Notes: generated by a model from the letters alone, not told the origin. DNA of 64,000 bases from Paenibacillus plantarum (GCF_013141695.1 NZ_WHNY01000016.1:108972-172971), one strand, 5' to 3'; counted from the first letter of the stretch, positions 26,285 to 35,216 are shown. Program-made: numbers and translations.

Positions 26285-26288
26285 CCGG
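26267..26288. terminator. Hairpin across two overlapping stop codons
   Basis: CCGGTTATGA - TT - TCATAACCGG, a 10-bp stem that covers the stop codons of the convergent GGDEF-EAL and YheC/D genes. No U-run on either side; it may act as a 3'-end stabiliser more than a terminator. Confidence 0.5.
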
Positions 26289-27079
26289 CCGTATGATTTG
26301 GCGTATTTTCTGATTTTGGCAAAAATGCGCTTATCCTTTAATCTCCGAAAAATATACGGATCCGGACTTGTATTCACTTCAAGAATCCATGGCTGCAAAT
26401 CTTTATCTAAGGCAACATCAACGCCTATCTCTTTTACCCCTCTGTACCTTGTATTAATCGCTTTAGCCACTTGAATCCCCATCACTTGCAGCCGTTTCAC
26501 ATACCCATTCCTCTCCGTAGGAGGCAAATATGCCTTTAACAAGGTATCCACCGATTTCAACGTACCTCCATTATGAAAGTTCGTCACAATCTTTGCGGGA
26601 TGTGCCACGCGGCCGATAATCCCTGTTGTCTCCCATTTGCCAGTAAGTGATTGCTGCACCATAACGCGGAGATCAAAGCGGTTCCCTTTGTAGGTCAATA
26701 GATGAATCCCTTTCTGCACTAGATAAGGCCGTTTTCTTGTCACCTTGAGCAGCGAGACGTACATGTCAGCAAAGGTTTTGAACCTTTTGATGGTGACACC
26801 TGATTGGTAGGAATAAGATTTTTCTGCTTCTTCCCCTGCCAGCTCGATACGAATCACACCGTTCCCGAACATGCCTATATTAGGTTTTACGTAGACCATT
26901 TTATATTCTTCGAGCATTTCTTGTAAGGTAACTGCCGTCATGCGTTTGGTGCTTGGCACATACTTGCGAAGTGATTCGACAGACTCGACGGCCTTCGTTT
27001 TGCCAATTTTGCTGCTTACGTATCTTGCCCTGTTCAAACTTATCGGTTTCTTTGTACTCTTCTTCCTAATTCTCTTCAT
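26279..27079 (-). CDS. YheC/YheD-family ATP-grasp protein (spore coat-associated)
   Basis: 266 aa. KPNIGMFGNGVIRIEL is the ATP-grasp P-loop-like element, LVQKGIHLLTYKGNRFDLRV the central nucleotide-binding part, and DLQPWILEVNTSPDP the metal-binding Asn/Glu motif. Homologues in B. subtilis (YheC, YheD) are spore coat-associated. GGAGG lies 6 nt before the ATG. The protein is shorter than YheC/D (about 360-450 aa), lacking their N-terminal domain. Confidence 0.88.
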   Translation of the reverse strand: MKRIRKKSTKKPISLNRARYVSSKIGKTKAVESVESLRKYVPSTKRMTAVTLQEMLEEYKMVYVKPNIGMFGNGVIRIELAGEEAEKSYSYQSGVTIKRFKTFADMYVSLLKVTRKRPYLVQKGIHLLTYKGNRFDLRVMVQQSLTGKWETTGIIGRVAHPAKIVTNFHNGGTLKSVDTLLKAYLPPTERNGYVKRLQVMGIQVAKAINTRYRGVKEIGVDVALDKDLQPWILEVNTSPDPYIFRRLKDKRIFAKIRKYAKSYGRL

Positions 27080-27153
27080 ACCAGGCCTCCAGCTTCGAAT
27101 TCACCCCATCCTAGTGTATGAAGGCAACAGAGCATTGGCGACAAAAATACAAG

Positions 27154-27190
27154 AAGAGGCTGCCCCTGAAATCCATCAGGAGAGCCTCTT
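27154..27190 (-). terminator. Terminator after prfC
   Basis: AAGAGGCT/AGCCTCTT outer stem, inner CCTGA/TCAGG stem; on the minus strand a T-rich tail (TTGTATTTTTG) follows. Confidence 0.7.
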
Positions 27191-27205
27191 TATCATGTCT
27201 AGCTA

Positions 27206-28789
27206 TTAAGGCGCACTTGTTAAGAACTGTGCGGTTGGATTTTTATCTATGGAAGAGCGCAGCGCATATTCACTTTCGAACAAGCCTACGAAATTCCCTT
27301 TCTTGTCTTTGACCAATTGGGAGTTAATGCGGAATTTAGCTGGATCAATTTTATCATCGATAATCCAACGCGCGAATTGATAATTCTGACGTTGCAAAAG
27401 AATATCCACACCATACTCCGATTTCATCCGATGCTCCAGTACTTCGAATTGAAGTTGGCCTACGACGCCAAGAATCATATCTTCGAAGCCAATCGTCGTG
27501 AAGACTTGGATCATCCCTTCTTCCGTCAACTGATCGATCCCTTTCAGGAACTGCTTTTGTTTCAAAGCATTTTTGATTGACACCTTGCTGAATAACTCTG
27601 GTGAGAAGGTAGGAAGCTCATCGAAAACAACCTCTTCTCCCTCGCTTAAGGAATCACCAATTCGGAAAATACCTGGATCGAATAGACCAATGATATCCCC
27701 TGGGAAAGCTTCTTCCACGATATCACGATCTTGGGCTAGGAACTGCTGCGGCTGTGCCAGCTTAATATCCTTGCCGAGCCTTACATGCTTCACGGACATT
27801 CCCCGTTCGAACTTTCCAGAGACGATACGCAAGAAAGCTACGCGGTCACGGTGTGCTGGGTTCATGTTCGCTTGAATTTTGAACACATAACCTGAGAATT
27901 TCTCTCTCGTTGGCTCGATCACACCAGCCGTGCTTGTGCGCGGCTCTGGCTGTGGTGCTAATTGCAGGAAGTTCTCAAGGAACGTCTGAACACCGAAGTT
28001 ATTCACCGCACTCCCGAAGAAAACAGGCGTAAGTTCACCCTTCATCACTTTTTCCATATCAAAAGGGTCACCAGCAACATCCAACAGCTCGATATCTCCG
28101 CACAATTGCTTGTGTAAGAACTCCCCAGCGATTTGCTTCACTAACGGATCTTCTACGCCATCTACCTTGCGGACTTCAATATCCTTGTGATCGTCGCCTT
28201 GGTATAGCTCTAGCTGTGATTTCCCGCGGTCGTAAACCCCACAGAACTGCTTCCCTGACCCAATTGGCCAGTTCATCGGATAAGAACGAATACCGAGTAC
28301 TTCTTCAAGCTCTTCTAATAACTCGAACGGATCACGGCCTTCACGGTCCAATTTATTAATAAATGTGAAAATGGGAATCCCACGCAACCGACATACTTGG
28401 AAAAGCTTCTTCGTCTGGGTCTCGACCCCTTTGGCAACGTCGATCAACATCACCGCGCTATCCGCGGCTGTCAACGTGCGGTAGGTGTCCTCACTGAAGT
28501 CTTGGTGACCTGGAGTATCTAGAATATTGACGCGGTGACCTTCATAGTCGAACTGCATCACGCTTGACGTTACGGAGATCCCCCGTTGTTTCTCAATTTC
28601 CATCCAGTCTGATGTAGCATGCTTACTAGCTTTACGACCTTTAACTGTTCCGGCTAAGCGAATTGCGCCCCCGAACAAAAGCAGTTTCTCCGTTAATGTT
28701 GTTTTCCCCGCATCCGGGTGAGAAATAATCGCGAACGTCCGTCGTTTAGCGACTTCCGTTTCGAGAAGTTTAGTGAGTTGCGTTTTCAT
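27206..28789 (-). CDS. prfC: Peptide chain release factor 3
   Basis: 527 aa, full length. Translational GTPase: G1 SHPDAGKTT near residue 24, G2/G3 RGISVTSSVMQF and DTPGHQDF, G4 NKLDREGRDP, G5 in the PIGSGKQF region. Domains II and III follow (AFLRIVSGKFERGMSVKHVR; GVVGQLQFEVLEHRM). RF3 removes RF1/RF2 from the ribosome after termination. AAGGGAA lies 11 nt before the ATG. Monocistronic. Confidence 0.97.
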   Translation of the reverse strand: MKTQLTKLLETEVAKRRTFAIISHPDAGKTTLTEKLLLFGGAIRLAGTVKGRKASKHATSDWMEIEKQRGISVTSSVMQFDYEGHRVNILDTPGHQDFSEDTYRTLTAADSAVMLIDVAKGVETQTKKLFQVCRLRGIPIFTFINKLDREGRDPFELLEELEEVLGIRSYPMNWPIGSGKQFCGVYDRGKSQLELYQGDDHKDIEVRKVDGVEDPLVKQIAGEFLHKQLCGDIELLDVAGDPFDMEKVMKGELTPVFFGSAVNNFGVQTFLENFLQLAPQPEPRTSTAGVIEPTREKFSGYVFKIQANMNPAHRDRVAFLRIVSGKFERGMSVKHVRLGKDIKLAQPQQFLAQDRDIVEEAFPGDIIGLFDPGIFRIGDSLSEGEEVVFDELPTFSPELFSKVSIKNALKQKQFLKGIDQLTEEGMIQVFTTIGFEDMILGVVGQLQFEVLEHRMKSEYGVDILLQRQNYQFARWIIDDKIDPAKFRINSQLVKDKKGNFVGLFESEYALRSSIDKNPTAQFLTSAP

Positions 28790-28850
28790 GTGTTCGTTTA
28801 TTCCCTTCTTCTTTTAGAGGTAGTTCTTATACATACAGACTACTTCAGAA

Positions 28851-29927
28851 TCAAGCGTGTGCTTTCTCCAAAGGAACGGTCCAGTTCGCTTCTTCGATGA
28901 ACGTGCGATTGCTGAATTCCCTGCCGCGCACAACCACTTTATCTGCAAATACTTGCACATAGATTCCCTGTGCTTTATCCTGTGCAGTTTGCTGATACGC
29001 CCGATTCAGCGTTCTTCCTACAGAGGCATTATGGAAATAATGGAACGTTTCCTGAATATAGTGCGGTGTTCCATTCTGAAAATCCTGATGGCGATGTCCA
29101 CAGAAGACGAATACATTCTTGTATGGCTTCAACGTTTCGCGGAACTGAATAGCCCGAATGAGCTGGTGAGTAGCCCCATCGGTGCCAACAGGCGGCAATG
29201 GTTGATGCGTCATCACGAATAGAGGTCTTCCTGGTTTATATAAATTGCCCAGTCTTCCTTTGAACCAAGCGAGTTGTTCATCGGAGTACCATGCACCTTC
29301 ACCCACTTCTGGCTTCTCTTGCACGTAAGCTTCTTGTGACAACAATAAGATAGAGTGTCCGTTCGTCGTAAAATCATTATAAATGGACGTATAGCCCATG
29401 AACTTCTTGAATAGCTCTCTACTTACCGCATCACTTTTGCCATTCGGTACGTTATCCTGATCCCAACTATTCGCTTTATTAATCCAAATCGTATAATAAT
29501 CATGATTCCCCATATTCCCATGCATAGGGGGAAGTTTACAATTATTCAATATGGCACGCAATGCCTTATAGTCAACCTCAGTTCCTGTATCCGTCAAATC
29601 ACCGGTTAGCATAATCGCATCGACAGGTCCATCGAATTGCGTGACATCATCTAACGCAAGCCTTAGCTTTTTATTAGGAAGCGAATCACCCGATGTAACA
29701 TGAAGATCACTTAAGATAAAAAAGGACATCAATGGGCCAAGAGGCAACGGTTCCTCCGAAGGCGCTGGCGTAGCTTGTTGAGGAGGCTCGGAGCTTGCTA
29801 CGGGTGCGGCAACAGCCTGTTCCTCGGGAATGAATTTTTTCTTAACCAACAGACTAAACCAAGCACTTAATCCTACTAAAACAGCCCCAATGGCAAGCAG
29901 CCATCGCACAAACGCTCTTCGTGACAT
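28851..29927 (-). CDS. Membrane-anchored calcineurin-like metallophosphoesterase
   Basis: 358 aa. One N-terminal membrane span (about 8-28) and an Ala/Pro/Ser/Glu-rich linker (38-65) put the enzyme outside the membrane. Metal motifs: ILSDLHVT (D-x-H), LTGDLTDTG (GD), GNMGNHDYY (GNH[D/E]), MTHQPL and FCGHRHQDF (GH.H). Substrates of this family include nucleotides, phosphoproteins and phospholipids; none can be chosen here. GAGGTG lies 5 nt before the ATG. Confidence 0.92.
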   Translation of the reverse strand: MSRRAFVRWLLAIGAVLVGLSAWFSLLVKKKFIPEEQAVAAPVASSEPPQQATPAPSEEPLPLGPLMSFFILSDLHVTSGDSLPNKKLRLALDDVTQFDGPVDAIMLTGDLTDTGTEVDYKALRAILNNCKLPPMHGNMGNHDYYTIWINKANSWDQDNVPNGKSDAVSRELFKKFMGYTSIYNDFTTNGHSILLLSQEAYVQEKPEVGEGAWYSDEQLAWFKGRLGNLYKPGRPLFVMTHQPLPPVGTDGATHQLIRAIQFRETLKPYKNVFVFCGHRHQDFQNGTPHYIQETFHYFHNASVGRTLNRAYQQTAQDKAQGIYVQVFADKVVVRGREFSNRTFIEEANWTVPLEKAHA

Positions 29928-30053
29928 CGATGCACCTCAAGTGTATAAAATGAAAAAATGGCCATATTCACTAGTATACCACAAATTGTGTCCTATACGT
30001 CGTCCAGACTCGACATCATCAAGTGATTTCTTGCTGCGCTTGTACCCACATGC

Positions 30054-30084
30054 AAAAAACCAACAGGCGAAATTCGCCTGTTGG
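30054..30084 (-). terminator. Terminator after zwf
   Basis: CCAACAGGCG - AAATT - CGCCTGTTGG, then TTTTTT on the minus strand. Confidence 0.88.
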
Positions 30085-30098
30085 ATAAACTCCCTATT

Positions 30099-31634
30099 TT
30101 AAGCCAATACGGTTGTTTTCTGAATAGCTTCCCAATCAACTTCCCCTTCATTCTGGCCGTTAATCGGCCACCACTTGAACCCATCATCGCTCAACAGCTT
30201 CGCTGCTTCTTCAGGGCCCCAAGATCCAGCAGGATAGTGCTTGAGATCTTCGGTCTGCTCGCTCCACGCAGCTGCAATGCGATCCACATAAGACCATGCA
30301 AGCGCAACTTCATCCCAACGCGTAAAGTAAGTGGAATCTCCGCGAGTTGCATCATACAGCAAGCGCTCGTAAGCCTCTGGCGTATTGATGCCGATTTGAC
30401 AGCTTTGGCAGAAGTCCATTGCAACCGGTACGATCACACCTTCAGAACCAGGCTGCTTCGCGTTCATTTTCAAATAGATGCCTTCCATCGGATTCACTCG
30501 GAATACGAGCAGATTCGGCTCAAGCTCATGCTTTTTAGCCAAATAGACATTGTTTGGAATGTTCTTGAATTCGACAACGACCTCTGTCGTTTTGACCGGT
30601 AGTCGTTTTCCGGTACGAATATAGAATGGCACACCCGCCCAGCGGAAATTATCCACGTGAACACGTGCAGCAAAATAAGTCTCTGTCGTCGATTGCGGAT
30701 TCACGGAATCCTCTTCACGGTATGCAGGAAGTGCTTTGCCTTTGGCAGAACCGCTGGCATATTGACCACGAATCACGTTCGTACGTACATCATCACCGTC
30801 TTCGAACAGACGAAGTGAACGGAGTACCTTCACTTTCTCATCACGGATATCCTCCGGATGTAGACGGCTAGGCGGTTCCATTGCCATCATCATCAGCATT
30901 TGCAGCATGTGATTTTGACCCATATCGCGAAGTGCCCCGGAGTGGTCATAGTAGCCACCGCGCTCTTCTACACCCACAGTCTCACTCAACGTAATCTGGA
31001 TGTTCGCTATGTATTTATTATTCCAAAGCGGCTCGAAGAAAGCATTCGCGAAACGAACGAACTCGATGTTTTGGACCATTTCTTTGCCCAAGTAATGATC
31101 GATACGGTAAATATCTTTCTCTTCGAATACTTGACGAAGCTGTCCATTCAAACGCTCCGCCGATGGCAAATCGTATCCGAATGGTTTTTCAATAACTAGG
31201 CGATGCCAGCCTTCCGTTTGGAGCAAGCCGCCTTCACTTAAATTGTACGAAACATTGCCAAACAACTCAGGTGCAAGCGCCAAATAGAACAGACGGTTAC
31301 CGCCCGTTTGATACTTCTCATCCAATTTCGCTGTCAGTGTATTCAGTTCATGGAAACCTGCAACATTGTTAATGTCGAGAGACATATACTCGAATCTTTG
31401 GGCGAACTTTTCCCATTCTGCAGCATCTGTATTTTTGTAACGAGCGAAATCTTGAATCGAATTTTTCACGTCTTCACGGAATTGCTCATTCGTCCGCGGT
31501 CTGCGAGCTAGACCAACTACAGCAAAGTTATCTCCCAGCTTACCTTCTCGATAAAGGCTATAAAAGGCTGGAAACAGTTTTCTTTTGGCTAAATCACCCG
31601 TTGCTCCGAAAATATAAAACACAGCTCCACTCAT
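30099..31634 (-). CDS. zwf: Glucose-6-phosphate 1-dehydrogenase
   Basis: 511 aa. NADP-binding GATGDLAKRKLFPA near residue 10, active-site RIDHYLGKEMVQN with catalytic His, and EKPFG. It converts glucose-6-phosphate to 6-phosphogluconolactone, feeding NADPH and pentoses. The Shine-Dalgarno sequence is weak (AGAAAGAA). A promoter with a palindrome across the -10 precedes it. Monocistronic with a strong terminator. Confidence 0.97.
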   Translation of the reverse strand: MSGAVFYIFGATGDLAKRKLFPAFYSLYREGKLGDNFAVVGLARRPRTNEQFREDVKNSIQDFARYKNTDAAEWEKFAQRFEYMSLDINNVAGFHELNTLTAKLDEKYQTGGNRLFYLALAPELFGNVSYNLSEGGLLQTEGWHRLVIEKPFGYDLPSAERLNGQLRQVFEEKDIYRIDHYLGKEMVQNIEFVRFANAFFEPLWNNKYIANIQITLSETVGVEERGGYYDHSGALRDMGQNHMLQMLMMMAMEPPSRLHPEDIRDEKVKVLRSLRLFEDGDDVRTNVIRGQYASGSAKGKALPAYREEDSVNPQSTTETYFAARVHVDNFRWAGVPFYIRTGKRLPVKTTEVVVEFKNIPNNVYLAKKHELEPNLLVFRVNPMEGIYLKMNAKQPGSEGVIVPVAMDFCQSCQIGINTPEAYERLLYDATRGDSTYFTRWDEVALAWSYVDRIAAAWSEQTEDLKHYPAGSWGPEEAAKLLSDDGFKWWPINGQNEGEVDWEAIQKTTVLA

Positions 31635-31667
31635 CTATGCATCATTCTTTCTCTATTAGAATTAGTT

Positions 31668-31696
31668 AATATGCTTAGCATACCTAAAATTGTCAA
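31668..31696 (-). promoter_or_regulatory. zwf promoter with overlapping palindrome
   Basis: TTGACA (31696-31691), 17 nt, CATATT (31673-31668). TATGCTTAGCATA, a 13-nt palindrome, occupies 31670-31682 and overlaps the -10, so a repressor may bind there. Confidence 0.6.
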
Positions 31697-31824
31697 GCTA
31701 TTCAACTTATATAGCCACATTAACCCATAACATTTTCTTATAAGAAACTAGACATCCGTCTATACCGTTACAATCTGCATGGCATAGGCTAACAGTACAT
31801 ACGAATACGGAGGTGCCCTAAGTC

Positions 31825-32193
31825 ATGCAACCCTTTCACCCAATCACCGAAAAAAGCTACAAAAATCTTGTCGGAAAACCCGTTCTTGTCTTCTTAACAA
31901 ATGGCTCTGAGATATATGGAATCGTCAGTCGCGTGGAGAAAAACAAACTCATCCTTAATGACGATCGACAAGTGAACACGAAGTCCTCTTCCAAAAATAC
32001 CAAGCCAACGCTTACGAAAAAGGGGAAAAAGAAGCAAGCTCAACCCGTTTCACCAACTCAGCCATCAACAGAAGATCCGTTGTCTTCCTTCGGTCTGATC
32101 CGTTTTGGAGGACCGCTCCAAGCCCCAACGGCTAGACCCACTGGACCCGTAGATATTCAAATCGACTATATTGCCGCCATGTTTAGTGAATAA
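31825..32193 (+). CDS. Small Sm-like-fold hypothetical protein
   Basis: 122 aa, not recognised with certainty. Residues 10-50 (LVGKPVLVFLTNGSEIYGIVSRVEKNKLILNDD, read in parts) resemble an LSm/Hfq-type beta barrel strand pattern (G..V.V.L.dG..i.G.l......l.L). A lysine-rich disordered linker (52-75) and a proline-rich stretch follow, then a conserved-looking C-terminus GPVDIQIDYIAAMF. GGAGGTG precedes the ATG. Single gene with terminator. RNA binding is only a guess. Confidence 0.65.
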   Translation: MQPFHPITEKSYKNLVGKPVLVFLTNGSEIYGIVSRVEKNKLILNDDRQVNTKSSSKNTKPTLTKKGKKKQAQPVSPTQPSTEDPLSSFGLIRFGGPLQAPTARPTGPVDIQIDYIAAMFSE

Positions 32194-32201
32194 CGGAAAT
32201 C

Positions 32202-32236
32202 AAGGCTGTGGATGTGTACCTCATCTACAGCCCTTT
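32202..32236 (+). terminator. Terminator after Sm-like gene
   Basis: GGCTGTGGATG pairs with CATCTACAGCC (one G-T pair), then CTTTCC. Confidence 0.6.
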
Positions 32237-32238
32237 CC

Positions 32239-32685
32239 TCAACGTTTCAACTTTTTATTCATACGGTAACAGCTAAGGTCAGGTACATAAGAATCAATCT
32301 CATAACCTCTTTTACTATAAAATCGGATCGCCTTCGGGTTGCTGTCATCAACAAATAGCTCCACCGTATGGCAACGTTCACTAAGCCCGTAGTCTTCTGC
32401 AGCTTTCATAAGTGTATGTCCAATGCCTTTGCCCTGCTCACGCGGATCAACAGCCAGCATATCTATGAAGAGCTTACTCGATTTACGTATCATCGAAATG
32501 AAACCGTAAGGCCGTTTGTACCCTTTGGCGATGACGAACGTTTTATTGGCGTTCAGTCGCTTGCGGATCTCCGAGTATGTCACAGAATTACCTGAATCAT
32601 ACATTCTGGAAAAAGGAACTAATTGTTCAACAACTAATCGATATATAGCAGGGTCATCAATGGTAGCCAAACGTTTGCGTATCAC
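32239..32685 (-). CDS. GNAT-family N-acetyltransferase
   Basis: 148 aa. FIDMLAVDPREQGKGIGHTLM is the acetyl-CoA pyrophosphate loop (R/QxxGxG/A), and NPKAIRFYSKRGYEID the C-terminal beta5-alpha4 motif. The GTG at 32685 has GGAGG 9 nt upstream; a TTG six codons further up is less likely. The acceptor substrate is unknown. Confidence 0.88.
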   Translation of the reverse strand: MIRKRLATIDDPAIYRLVVEQLVPFSRMYDSGNSVTYSEIRKRLNANKTFVIAKGYKRPYGFISMIRKSSKLFIDMLAVDPREQGKGIGHTLMKAAEDYGLSERCHTVELFVDDSNPKAIRFYSKRGYEIDSYVPDLSCYRMNKKLKR

Positions 32686-32814
32686 ATGGCACCGCCTCCA
32701 CAAGAAGCAATAATGCTATCTTATGTTGGTTAACACGTAATTGACCCCACAAGTACCAATTTACCCCAGTCTACTGGGATGATATACTTAACGTATAGAA
32801 ATGAGGTGATCGTA

Positions 32815-33510
32815 ATGATCAATGCTTACCCCTCCGTCATGGCGGTGAACAGGTATCAAACTCATAAAGATTATTACCGTGTTGGTGCTGTTAGTGCGGT
32901 TACCGGTGGTAAATCGAATACAATACGACGAATGTTGGATTTACCTTATGAGCAACTTGCCTACAAGCAGTTCGCACAGACGGCTGCCAAAGACGTGGCT
33001 GGCTTAGTTCAATCTACGCAAACCGTCAAACAATCCGCTCAGACACTCGTCAACACGACTACGTTCACCACGACTAAAGCGTCACAAGCCGATCTCACCC
33101 AGAACCTTCAAACGTTTATTCATACATATAATGAGTTGCAAGATCAGCTAGGGGATTCACCTGACTACGTGAGCCATGCCCTTCTTCAAGGTCTGGAAGG
33201 AGCCGCAAAGCCGGGCACATTGCACGATCTTGGCATCACCAAGAGTGATAATGGCAAGTTGATGCTACAACCTGAAGTGTTAGAGAAGCAACTTAAAGAT
33301 CCTAGTGGCATTCTTCGCAAAAGCTTGCTTGATCTCACCAGCTTCGCCAGCTCGATAGTAAGCCGAATTGATCGTCTGCAGCAACTGCCTTCCGTCTCCT
33401 TGTTTCAGCTCTCCACATCACCGCTTAAGCCATATGGCCAGTATCAATCGCAGCTTGAGGCGTATTTGCCGGTTCCGATGCGCGGTATATTGTTGGATGC
33501 GAAGATGTGA
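32815..33510 (+). CDS. Orphan FliD-like (flagellar cap-like) protein
   Basis: 231 aa. Residues 65-165 resemble the C-terminal part of flagellar hook-associated protein 2: FIHTYNELQDQLGDSP followed by LHDLGITKSDNGKLMLQPEVLEKQLKDP, which matches the FliD motif of GI....G.L.LD...L...L. The N-terminus has no FliD domain and no signal peptide, consistent with export through a flagellar-type apparatus. GAGGTGAT lies before the ATG at 32815. No flagellar genes are nearby. The assignment is tentative. Confidence 0.65.
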   Translation: MINAYPSVMAVNRYQTHKDYYRVGAVSAVTGGKSNTIRRMLDLPYEQLAYKQFAQTAAKDVAGLVQSTQTVKQSAQTLVNTTTFTTTKASQADLTQNLQTFIHTYNELQDQLGDSPDYVSHALLQGLEGAAKPGTLHDLGITKSDNGKLMLQPEVLEKQLKDPSGILRKSLLDLTSFASSIVSRIDRLQQLPSVSLFQLSTSPLKPYGQYQSQLEAYLPVPMRGILLDAKM

Positions 33511-33585
33511 ACGGAAGAGTACTCCGAGCGGGTTAGCAGCCCTGCTGCGATAGGAGCAGCTTAAGGAGCAGCCACGCTGAATCCA

Positions 33586-33695
33586 ACAAACAGCTCTCCA
33601 CCCAAGAGGAGCAGCGCTGCCACACACACACGGCCATCCACCTTAGAGAGCTGCTCTGCCACCTCCACAAACAGCCATCCACCTCAGGGAGCTGC
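33586..33695. repeat. Degenerate 41-nt tandem repeat
   Basis: 22-nt segments at 33633-33654 and 33674-33695 match at 20 positions (both start GCCATCCACCT and end GAGCTGC), 41 nt apart. A third, more decayed copy with CTCTCCACC and GAGGAGCAGC begins near 33586. It is non-coding, directly in front of repeat element copy B. Confidence 0.6.
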
Positions 33696-33708
33696 GCCAT
33701 TCAACATT

Positions 33709-33895
33709 AACTGGAAAACATGTAGCTATTTTCACAGTTTTGAGCCCTTATTCGCTTTTAACTGGAAAAACTCCAGCTATTTCTCCCAGTTCCACCCCAT
33801 TGAGCTCAAAAGTGGAGAATTAGCTGTACATTTTCCATTTATTCGCAGATTCAAGCTATTTCCGGCAAATTTAACTGGATATTTTACATCTAAAG
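33709..33895. repeat. Dispersed four-unit palindromic repeat element, copy B
   Basis: 23-nt units start at 33709, 33760, 33818 (reverse orientation) and 33873, at offsets 0, 51, 109 and 164. Unit 2 is identical to unit 1 of copy C. It lies in the 491-nt convergent gap between the FliD-like gene and lepB, which otherwise holds a tandem repeat and a terminator and no gene. Confidence 0.8.
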
Positions 33896-33942
33896 CAACC
33901 AAGCAAGCCTCCTATTCACCTGCCTTCTGGCAAACTACAACA

Positions 33943-33998
33943 AAAAAGCTGTATCCCCAAAGTAGAATCATCTACGGAACGGGTGATACAGCCTTTTC
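33943..33998 (-). terminator. Terminator of the lia-lepB operon
   Basis: On the minus strand AAGGCTGTATCACCC pairs imperfectly with GGGGATACAGCTT, followed by a TTTTTT run; the loop is about 25 nt. Confidence 0.7.
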
Positions 33999-34001
33999 CA
34001 T

Positions 34002-34550
34002 TTAAAATAGCTTTTTACCTAGCACATGGTCAATCGGAATATAGCCAATGACGCGACTATCCATGCTATTGTTCCGATTATCCCCCATCACGAAAATATG
34101 ATCAGCTGGAACGGTCCACTTCTTGTTCCCATTCGCTCTCATTTCCTCATTGATGTAAGACTCATTCAGCAGTTCACCATTGCGGTACATCTGATTATCC
34201 TTCAGCTCAAGCTGATCCCCTGGCTTACCGATCACACGCTTAATCCATACGTGTTTATCATCGCCTCGAACAAATAAGCTGAGCAATGGGCTGTCCAACA
34301 AATCATTTTTAAAAGTCCGCTTCATCTCAACCCTAGAGTCGATAATGACGATGTCTTCATAATTAGGCTCGTAGTGAAACGTATGCGAAAGCTTCGAAAC
34401 ATACACGCGCTGACTATCATGCAATGTCGGATCCATCGAATGGCCGCTAACTCTCGTAGATTGAAACACAAAAACACCTAGAAAGACGACTAATACAAAG
34501 GAAATTGCAATGGAACCAAACCAGCTCCAAATCTGTTTGACTACATTCAA
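34002..34550 (-). CDS. lepB: Type I signal peptidase
   Basis: 182 aa. One N-terminal membrane span (about 13-33), then box B GHSMDPTL with the nucleophile Ser near residue 38, box D KRVIGKPGD with the general-base Lys near 104, and box E GDNRNNSMDSR. It cleaves Sec signal peptides at the outer face of the membrane. A TTG start has GGGAG 8 nt upstream. It begins only 18 nt after liaR, so it is probably the last gene of the lia envelope-stress operon, an unusual place for a signal peptidase. Confidence 0.95.
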   Translation of the reverse strand: MNVVKQIWSWFGSIAISFVLVVFLGVFVFQSTRVSGHSMDPTLHDSQRVYVSKLSHTFHYEPNYEDIVIIDSRVEMKRTFKNDLLDSPLLSLFVRGDDKHVWIKRVIGKPGDQLELKDNQMYRNGELLNESYINEEMRANGNKKWTVPADHIFVMGDNRNNSMDSRVIGYIPIDHVLGKKLF

Positions 34551-34568
34551 ATTTATCGCTCCCTTGCC

Positions 34569-35216
34569 TTATTCCGCCAGTCCGTGCTTAAAGGCATAAA
34601 TCGCCGCTTGTGTGCGATCTTCTACGCCAAGCTTGGATAGAACGTTGGTGACGTGGAATTTCACCGTCTTCACGCCGATGAATAAATCATCAGCTAACTC
34701 TTGATTCGATTTGCCCTTCGCGATCAAGCGAAGCACTTCCATCTCGCGGTCCGTCAGCTCCTCATGCGGCTCCGCAACCGGCTTCGGTTGACGGAAGCGA
34801 TTCATGATTTTCGAAGCCACCTGCGACTCCAGAATCGATTGTCCTTTGGCCGCAGCTCTAATCGCTTGCGCGATTTCGGAGGCACGCGAGGTTTTCAATA
34901 AATAACTGAAGGCACCCGCTTCAATAACTGGATACATTTTCTCATCATCTAAGAAGCTAGTCAATACAATGACTTTACAATCTGGATAGAGTTGCAATAA
35001 TTTCCTTGTCGTTTCGATGCCGTCCATACCTTCCATAACTAGGTCCATCAGCACCACATCCGGACGATATTCCTGAGCTAAACGAATGCCATCGTGCCCA
35101 TTGCTCGCTTCGCCAACGACCTCAATCCCATCTTCCGTCCCTAGAACAGCTGCAAGTCCAATTCTGACCATTTCATGATCATCGACTAATAGTACTTTGA
35201 TTAAGGTGTCGTCCAT
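34569..35216 (-). CDS. liaR: LiaR/VraR-type response regulator
   Basis: 215 aa, NarL family. Receiver domain with acidic DDHE near residue 12, phospho-acceptor Asp in VVLMDLVMEGMDG near 56 and Lys in LLKTSRASE. LuxR-type DNA-binding domain at 148-210 (LTDREMEVLRLIAKGKSNQELA and KTVKFHVTNVLSKLGVEDR). With LiaS and LiaF it forms the LiaFSR system that answers lipid II-cycle antibiotics. The symbol is given from gene order and family. Confidence 0.92.
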   Translation of the reverse strand: MDDTLIKVLLVDDHEMVRIGLAAVLGTEDGIEVVGEASNGHDGIRLAQEYRPDVVLMDLVMEGMDGIETTRKLLQLYPDCKVIVLTSFLDDEKMYPVIEAGAFSYLLKTSRASEIAQAIRAAAKGQSILESQVASKIMNRFRQPKPVAEPHEELTDREMEVLRLIAKGKSNQELADDLFIGVKTVKFHVTNVLSKLGVEDRTQAAIYAFKHGLAE

